The notes beneath the pieces are model-generated. The model did not search any database. It was not told the DNA's origin and worked only from the letters and a program-made list of their open reading frames with translations. Below, piece after piece: positions 56,641 to 64,000 of a DNA stretch of 64,000 nucleotides (positions are counted from its first letter, which is position 1; every line of letters starts with the position of its first letter). This stretch comes from Mixophyes australis. Taxonomy: Eukaryota; Chordata; Amphibia; Anura; Limnodynastidae. A program made the translations under genes and the position numbers. The DNA lies in the NCBI GenBank assembly GCA_036250195.1, contig JAVHZZ010000011.1, positions 61,002,919 to 61,066,918 on the forward strand, written 5' to 3'.

Positions 56641-57701
56641 GCAGACTCTCAAGGGAAATAGCTCCTGCTTTAGTGGCTGAAAGGGACACTCTTTTACATG
56701 CTCACCAGAATAATTAAATAAGGACTGGAGTGAACCGAGTGTGTGACAACATGCTATAAGTAACAAGAAATTGATTAACTGCACTCACCTTTTACATACT
56801 TGTCAAAATTGTGACATGCAAACTCAGGACAAAATAAGACCCACAAATGATCCTCACTAAACATCCAGTGCAAAACTCTTCCCATTTTTGTTGAAGCACC
56901 ACCCCTTTTGAAGTCTACTATTTGGGACGTTCCCACCAACATATGGACAACTAGGAAGTATGACTTTAGTAATATATTAAAGTGCACTAATACATTTTGA
57001 TGCTCTCTAGTTACTTTTCTTTGTTACTTGCAACATTGTGATATTAGGATGTTAAGATAAGAACCCAGAGAGTCCAAGTATCTTTGTGTTCAGGGTCACG
57101 CAGTCAAAGAGAGATTATGGATACAATAATTTCTTTATTACATAGGATGAACAGTTATATTAACAGAAGAATGACAATAAAACAGAACTGTCCTTAGGTT
57201 TAGACAGGCCCAAATTGGTTAGTATAGTTCTTTGGTCAAGCAGCAGATTTAAAAATATCCGCATAGTTTCCAAAATCTTACCAATGCTGCAAGGTTTTCA
57301 TCCCTGTGGAAAGTTATATGCTCCGGACAGGCGGTAACCTAGTGGCGTGGTCCTGTGGACCGATCCTTCTAGCCTTCTGGATCTATCCTAACAATGACCT
57401 CCCTGCTAAAGGTCTCCTTGCAATACTGTGGCGGTAAGAGACAATACTTACATCAAAGCAGTCTATGCAATCACTTGGCGGTAACGACAACACTCCCATC
57501 CAAGCTGTACTTAAACATCTCCACGGTACACCTCAATATACTGACAATCACGGCAGCTCAGCCAATGTTTGTCTCATTAAAATAAAATAGTATGAAAAGC
57601 TCTGAGCTTTGTGCTGATGCAAAATTTAAGCCCTTTGCACAGAGAAGATAACATTGCTCTCGTCAACAGAGTAGGAAATGCACCTACAAATGCATCCTCT
57701 C
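56641..57701. other. Unassigned
   Basis: A minus frame at 56775-56987 runs into a strong splice-donor-like AAAAGGTGAGTG (see findings). Nothing else recognised. Confidence 0.3.
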
Positions 57702-57709
57702 CATGCACT

Positions 57710-59212
57710 CAGGGCCGGATTAACCGTAGGGCTTTATGGGCTATAGCCCAGGGGCCTCAGGCAGCTGGGGGGCCCCTAAGATCTGCCGGCAGCGTTATAT
57801 ATATATATATATATATATCTTTCATACTGCCGGCGATCGCTGTCAGTGAAGGCACCCCTCCTCCACGGACCAAAACTTTAGCATACTGCAGCCTGCTGTA
57901 CATTACAGACAGGGCAGTATCAATATTGAGACTGCATCTCCTCTCTTTTTTGGGGGGAGGGTGTAGGGGTCAGCGAGGGCACCAGCTCCGTTGGTGCTTG
58001 GGCACTCCAGAAGATTTACAGTTTATTGCAGAGACTTTTTTTTCCTCTGTCTCCCTGGTACCCGGAAAAGCAACCAATTAGGGAGTCACTGATGTCACTG
58101 TGCAACTCCCTAATTGGTTTCTGCTGCTGCCAATCACCGCCCCCTGGTAGAAACACACACAGTGTGTACTCCCCCCCCCCCCTCCTCTGCCCTCTCCCGA
58201 CACTTGAAGCAGCGTCTCTCTGTGCAGCTGTTGGAGGCAGACAGCAGACAGAATGTGACACAAGTAACCAGACCTGTTCCTGTTGAAATGTCTGAAAAGT
58301 TGTATATGTTAAGGAGAAAGACATTGGTACAAAGAAGGATCCCAGAGCACTCTGATATAGAAAAAAGCACATCATAAAGTACAGTCATGTGTGTGCCCTG
58401 CATATATGTTATTCCTAACCAAAATCCCTGAAAATACAATTAATGTAATGAAAATGGTGTTCTTATTTCTTAAAAAGTGCTAATTAATGTTTTATAATAT
58501 AAAAAAATAAAAATAACGATTGTAAGAACTAACAATATCCTGTTTATATTATAAAGATGTCTTTGATTACATTAATCTATTAAGTGATATTCCTTAATAT
58601 GCAATATTAATTTAATCAAAATTGTATTTTATAAAAATACAAAGATACAGGCCAGGTTCCTACTGGCGTTGTGTTAGTGTTTTTTTAATGAGAGTGAAAA
58701 CGAATGACAAATTCTACTAGGAGACTAACAGTGTCTTGATGTGGTGGAAAGTAGTTCCAAAAAGGCCACTCTCTAAGGAGTGAGCTGTGCATGGTCCTGG
58801 CTGGTCTCGTAGTGCTTATTGCCCACACGCTGTGCAATAGTTTAAAAACAAATAGTGGATTATTAAGGTTAAAACAATGCTAACTGGTTATAATTGTAAC
58901 AACCATTTATTATTTACCTATGCTAAAACCAGTTGGCATTGTTTTAACCTTAATAAAATCATTTGCTTTCAAACTATTGCACTCCTACAAATTGTTGAAC
59001 ATACATAAGGTACATTAATCCATAGATATCCTTTTTGGTTTTTGAAAATACAGAGTAGGTATATTAAAATAAACATTTGTCAAGCGACGTATGCCCAATC
59101 AGATATTACTGGGGGGCCCCCAGTAATATCGTATTGGGCATATGTCGCTTGACAAATGGGGGCCTCACAGTACCCCTAGCCCAGGGGCCTACAGTGTCTT
59201 AATCCGGCCCTG
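57710..59212 (+). mobile_element. hAT-D element, complete, nonautonomous
   Basis: Ends CAGGGCCGGATTAA and TTAATCCGGCCCTG, a perfect 14-bp inverted repeat. The perfect 8-bp duplication CATGCACT is at 57702-57709 and 59213-59220. 1503 bp, no transposase. It contains three foldbacks: 58072-58119, about 58838-58985 and 59074-59158. Confidence 0.93.
59074..59158. repeat. 85-bp near-perfect palindrome in hAT-D
   Basis: CATTTGTCAAGCGACGTATG at one side pairs with CATATGTCGCTTGACAAATG at the other, centred at GGGGGGCCCCC (about 59116). Confidence 0.88.
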
Positions 59213-59220
59213 CATGCACT

Positions 59221-62200
59221 TACAATGATCTCTGTCAGAAAATTGAATCTTAATTTTGTATAGCTTCTGAAACGTTAGAGCTCTGGTTCACCTACTCCAT
59301 ACTTAGCAAGGTATGTCCTCACTCCACCCAACTCTTCCATTTGGCCTGTTCAAATGTCTACTTCACAAACACTGCCATCCTCTTGAATAACCTATGTGCT
59401 CTTGTGGAAATCTTGGTACCTTTGCATAAATCAAGGCCCATATAAGGAAGAAAGGTGATCTTGTGTTGCACCTCAGCCATTTTGCACTTCAGAAATCCAG
59501 AGTCCTAAAACACATTTTCCAGTTTAATAAATACCAAAAAAAGTGGTTAGAATTGTTGTCACTTTCATTCAACTGTGATTAAAATGTGTCTGTTTGCCAA
59601 ATGTTATGAATATCTATTCACAGAGTAGCAAATATATCCAATTTTACATTGTAATAAATACTATCAATAGTAATTACAATCATTTAATTTATACCAATTG
59701 TGACAGAAACTAAAACTAAACTAAAAAAATTTAACTTATAAATAAACAATAATGAAATGTAACTAATTAACTAACAAAGAAACACTATCTTTTAATTTGA
59801 CATTCACATCACTCACACTAATGAGGTACCAGCATGGCTTAAGAGGTTGTGTAACCTAGTTATATATATTCTTACTGTAGGAAACAACATTTTACCCATC
59901 CTCATATCTATTATCTGCCAAAGTCTTTGTGTTTGGTTAGTTAAAAGTCAGAGACTCCACAATTTTACAATAAATTTACCCTGAACTACTTTGGAAAGAT
60001 CAGGACAAAGCCTGTGATATTATTAGAGTCCTGGGGTTTTATCAGGGGTGCATTTTCTGAATTAGATTTTGTCATGAATGACTTTCATTTGAAGCGAACA
60101 GAAGATGCCATTTTCTATATATATATTTTTTTATCTGAAAAATATCATTCCCACAAAAATATATATTTATATCATCCTGGGTTTCACCAACAGTATAGAG
60201 TAACTGGAATCTCTCTGATGTAGAAGGGTACAACATTTTGTATTTGCAATTTCAAACCAATTCCTTAGCAGAGACACATCACTGGTAAAAGATTTGACAA
60301 GAAAGTGAACCTTATAAAGTGTTTTACATAAATGAGTGCTAAGCAACTATTGAAAATATGAAAAGGTCACAGGAACTTGCACTTAATAGTTCAGAATTTT
60401 TCCAACCCTTCTTCTTGAAACGGATGACTTAAAGGTAGTTTTGCGTGCAACTACTTAATTTTCATGGGTAGAAAATTAAATATTATTTGGAAGTAAAAAA
60501 CATTCTTGGGGAAATAAAAAATTTGCTTAGACACCCCTACTTGTGCTTGTATGCCCTCAATCCACCTTTCCAGGCCGACGGGTGCAAGGGCATATTAAAT
60601 TTGACTCAAAATTCAGCTATATTTTGCTAAGAGGGCTCAATAAAGCCAAATACATTTTTGCAGCACAGAGTTTGATTTATGTCCAACTCTTAGTGAGGCT
60701 TGCAATGAGCAGATCTAAATGTGAATTTATGGATGTACAAAATGGTGCCTGATTAACGGAGTCTATTCTTTTTTGGGGAAATTTGAGACCTCCAGATTTT
60801 TCTTTATACAACACAAAGGGGCATATTTAACAAGCACAGCATTTTAAACATGATTATATTCATTCCTTATCGCAATGATTAGGAATGAAAGATTGTGACT
60901 ATTTATGAAAATTCTTCTTTTGGAACAGCAGTCACGAAAAACTGCTGTTCCTACAAACACCTATCTCCTATTTCCTCTATGGTCACTATCGCAAAGTGAG
61001 TTACCACTTTTGCAATAGTAACCATAGGGGAGAGCACGTATAATGCAGTGAGGGATCCGAACATCTCTCTACCGCAATGCTCTCCCCATAGGCTTCAATG
61101 GCTGACGCCATCTTCAGATGGTGTTAGCCATCGGTCACAAGATCAAAGGTAAAAGATTTTTGGAACGTGTTAAATTGTGTAAAATAGCAGTCCCCATAGA
61201 AACCTGCTTTTCATTTGATATCTGCTGTGATGCCCTAGTAATAAATTGACATGATATTCAAATATGCAGCAATTTAAATAAAAAAGTAGATTGATAAATA
61301 GGGTCCCTTGACTTTGTTGCTTACTTTAGATTTGAATTTGTCCACCCGATGCTTTCTGTAGAAAGTAGTCATTTCCATCTAGGTGTAAGTGAATGATGTC
61401 CGATACAAGTTCACACCCATTGCAGCTGATCACTAAGCGAATCACCGTAACTATGCTTCCGTTCTTTGGAATCAGCTTCAGTGTTTGTTGGTGGTTGCCA
61501 ACTCTAGCTGTCAGGTTACATTTTCTCGTTCATTCAGGGAGATAGTCCTCTTCACTCCAGATCTCCTCGCTCCACTGAGAGATTCAGACACGACAACCGC
61601 TGGCATTTGCGCTGTTATTTGGACCATACAGCCGCTCAGTCCATATGGATACAACATTTAGCACATGAGTATCTTTTCATTCATTGAGAGTATCCACTTG
61701 TCAGGTCTGTGATATCCAAGTGGTCAGCTGTTGGCTACACAGTAACTTACCATATCATCACTCAAAACAACATACCAGACCATTGGTAACACGTCAGCTA
61801 TAAGTTTCATTTAATGAAGAGTTTGCTATTTTGTGTGGCTACATAATAACTTGGGTGCTTTATTGGAGGATAAAAATTCCCATGATATTTGACTCATCTT
61901 TTCTCTAGTACATCAGTGGGATTTTCATATTTAAATCGCTATGATGTGGCCAATGTATATTTAATTTAGGACCATAGCTGACAGTTCATCATTGTGAGCT
62001 ACAGTGAATGTAGGCTCTATATCAACATTAAAAATGGGTCTAGACACGGTGTACTCTAGATATACATAGAATACATATGCAGAATATAAAGTCCCAGGAG
62101 AATGCACAGAAAAAAAAGCATACAATTATTCTGACCTGTTAATATATATATAGTAATTAATGAAATGACTGTATAATTCATATATATATTTTTTTTTTTA

Positions 62201-62808
62201 AAAAATGTATGTTTGTTTTCCAGTTATTTTACCCCATGAAATACATTAATAAGAATCTTATTAATGTCTCCTGTACATAAAATGCATTTTTACAGTTGCT
62301 CTTGAATGCAAACACATGTTCTAGCATGTATACACAACCATCATGACTATCACTTGGCACTTATATAGTCTATGTGCATACTTCCATTCCCCTCCCCATT
62401 TTGCCTATGAAAATTGTAGCCTGTGCTCAAAGATGAACAATTGTGTTGTCTGGCATATCGTTTGTTTCTGAGCATGCACAATGCAATTTAGTGCAAAATA
62501 CGGCAAATATCTGCATTTACGTTCTTTAATGAAACAGGCCCTGAATATTTATTTAATCAAACTTGTTTCTCTATTTTCTCAATGTGACTCTATTTGTACG
62601 GTGAACCTTATGATTATATACTAGTAAAGATGCTCATATCATTATATCTGCAGTGCCAATACTATTAAATGCTAGCAACAATAACAATAATCAGATTATA
62701 CCAAAAATCCCATTCTGATTATACAGTATGCTAGCTAAAGTTTTCAAACTATACCAAAATATTGTTTTATGTGATAACATTGTTAATAGGAATGAAAAAT
62801 TATCTTAC
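59221..62808. other. Non-coding, presumably intron of the kinase gene
   Basis: AT-rich, no exon recognised. A MITE-like segment may lie at about 60818-61308, with related ends GGGGCATATTTAAC and AAATAGGGTCCC. If the SBK-type gene is intact, this is intron downstream of the exon. Confidence 0.4.
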
Positions 62809-63011
62809 TCTTGGCGTTATAAGGGAGATAAGATCTTGATGCAGAGCAGCTTCATACAAAAAACCATAGTGTTCTGAAGATTCAAATGCGATTCCAAACA
62901 TTCCAATAATGTTAGGGTGAATTGACAAGGAGAGAGCCACACAGTATTCATACAGAAAGTTCTGCCGCTTGGTAAAAGTCTTTGGTAGGAGTTTTAAAGC
63001 CATGGGTGTTC
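62809..63011 (-). CDS. SBK-family serine/threonine kinase, internal exon
   Basis: A 203-bp minus-strand exon. It begins after TTTTTAAG (acceptor AG at 63012-63013) with two bases of a split codon, then TPMALKLLPKTFTKR, and runs to ITPR before GTAAGAT (donor at 62802-62808). The peptide covers the N-lobe of a protein kinase: MALKLL holds the ATP-anchoring Lys. YEYCVALSLSIHPNIIGMFG is the alpha-C helix and beta-4 region, and LYEAALHQDLISLI the hinge. The ALHxDLI hinge and LSL-HPxI pattern fit the SBK (SH3-binding-domain kinase) group, closest to SBK2/SBK3-like members from what I know of the family. The glycine loop should be in an upstream exon (above 63011) and the catalytic HRD/DFG loop in a downstream one; neither is visible here. 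No stops or shifts, so it looks like a living exon. Confidence 0.78.
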
Positions 63012-63013
63012 CT

Positions 63014-63469
63014 TAAAAACATTATAATAAATATAATCAGAAATTAACAAATATGAACTTTGTTTTGTATGCAGGCAAAAAAACCCCCAGGATAACTAGC
63101 ACAAGATCCCATTTTGCGCCACTAATACACACAGTAGAATAGTCTCTTACAAGACATTAGTACTGAGTCCTTAATGAACAATTTAATCAATCAAGTTTTA
63201 TTAAGCCACTACAAACTATAGAAAAACTGTAGCAAGAACATTATTCACAATAGAGTGCATGTTGGCAGATGAGATTAAATTTTGTCTTCATCTGTGCATT
63301 GTGTTCCTGTCATTTACACTTTACTATAAAGGTTGTGCAGATTTATATTCCTGGGGTATGTTAAAAGAAAACTGGATGAAGAAATACAACTATTAAAGTT
63401 TTTTTATTTATACTTTTCAATCGGCAATACAATCTGTAAAAGGGTAGCTATTTTGGGTGCTACATACCG
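63014..63469. other. Upstream intron of the kinase gene
   Basis: No further exon seen between the acceptor and the LTR-like repeat. Confidence 0.4.
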
Positions 63470-64000
63470 TGCTAATTTGAAAGCATGACGGTCCAATAAT
63501 GTGGCAAATATACTATTAATGCCAATATCGTAATAACCATTTAATAGACTACCTTCATTATCACACAAGGTTTATTCTATTTGAACCCAGTTCTTAGAAA
63601 GATAATTCTAATTCAATGTCTGCTCTATTTACTTTGATTACCAAAGCTTAATACAAATAAGAATGAATAATATATCCTATCATATCAAGCAAGAATTGCA
63701 ATTGTCCTATTAAAAATCATATATATTCTTATTAACAATAGATATTTTGAGCTACGGTATTTACACATATAATAACTGTGTAGAACGCATAATACATTTT
63801 ACATAAAATACAATGCATTGCCTGCTTCAGCTATCTTATACATGTGTAAGTGTGCCTCTTATCTATGTTACTAAGTAAACATGATAGTACTATATGTGTA
63901 TATGTGTGTAATAAGAATGTGAGACTATGACAAAATGGTGGACTGAATGTGTGTGTATGAGATTATGACAAAATGGTGGACAGAGAGTGTGTGTAGAAGA
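63470..64000 (-). repeat. LTR-like repeat, right copy (inverted)
   Basis: Reverse-complement partner of 56170-56640. It runs off the window. The last 80 bp hold two copies of an ATGACAAAATGGTGGAC segment. Confidence 0.6.

Overview
The window looks like a stretch of an amphibian genome, most likely a frog. It is a vertebrate-type landscape of nested, mostly dead transposable elements: an L1-clade LINE, a CR1/L2 LINE, several hAT families, Ty3/Gypsy pieces, Helitron-like elements and an endogenous retrovirus. There is one recognisable host exon, from an SBK-type protein kinase, on the minus strand near 62.9 kb. There are no bacterial-style operons, no CRISPR array, and I recognised no tRNA or rRNA gene. 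Species is inference; no single marker settles it.

Layout. 1-930: decayed Ty3/Gypsy integrase (minus) and its flank. 931-8998: a full-length, gamma-like endogenous retrovirus with both LTRs and a 4-bp target duplication. Its gag is long and open; pro, pol and env are broken. 9.6-11.3 kb: fragment of a hAT family (here hAT-A) with a C-rich minisatellite. 11.9-22.7 kb: a plus-strand L1-type LINE split twice, by a minus-strand L1-type LINE (12734-17593) and by a hAT-A copy (19502-21640), each with a matching target duplication. 23.6-25.0 kb: another hAT-A copy, itself holding a hAT MITE that holds a palindromic Harbinger-type MITE.

24.5-36.6 kb is the most unusual part: a large inverted duplication. 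Arms of about 3.2 and 3.5 kb (24534-27709 and 33186-36640) face each other across about 5.5 kb. They share the same nested insertions with the same target duplications, so they were made by duplication and not by independent insertion. The outer breakpoint of the right arm falls within about 2 bp of the symmetry centre of the palindromic MITE. The spacer holds a 2977-bp hAT element (28752-31728) with an exact 100-bp tandem array and an open 219-codon frame.

37-53 kb: two solo LTRs of Ty3/Gypsy type (37689-39056 and 52062-52684), each with a 5-bp target duplication and each with a tandem array just downstream of its TATA-like box; a third full-length-type hAT-A copy (43351-46547); two Helitron-like elements; and a diverged cousin of the retroviral LTR split by a CR1/L2 LINE. 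54-59 kb: two 300-bp hAT MITEs and a 1.5-kb hAT element. 59.2-64 kb: mostly unannotated AT-rich sequence with the SBK-family exon. LTR-like repeats in inverted orientation lie at 56.2-56.6 kb and 63.5-64 kb.

I see no new gene system. The value lies in the clear nesting order, in the hairpin-centred breakpoint, and in repeated growth of minisatellites inside transposons. All coordinates were read by eye, so expect errors of a few bases at element edges unless a target duplication is quoted.
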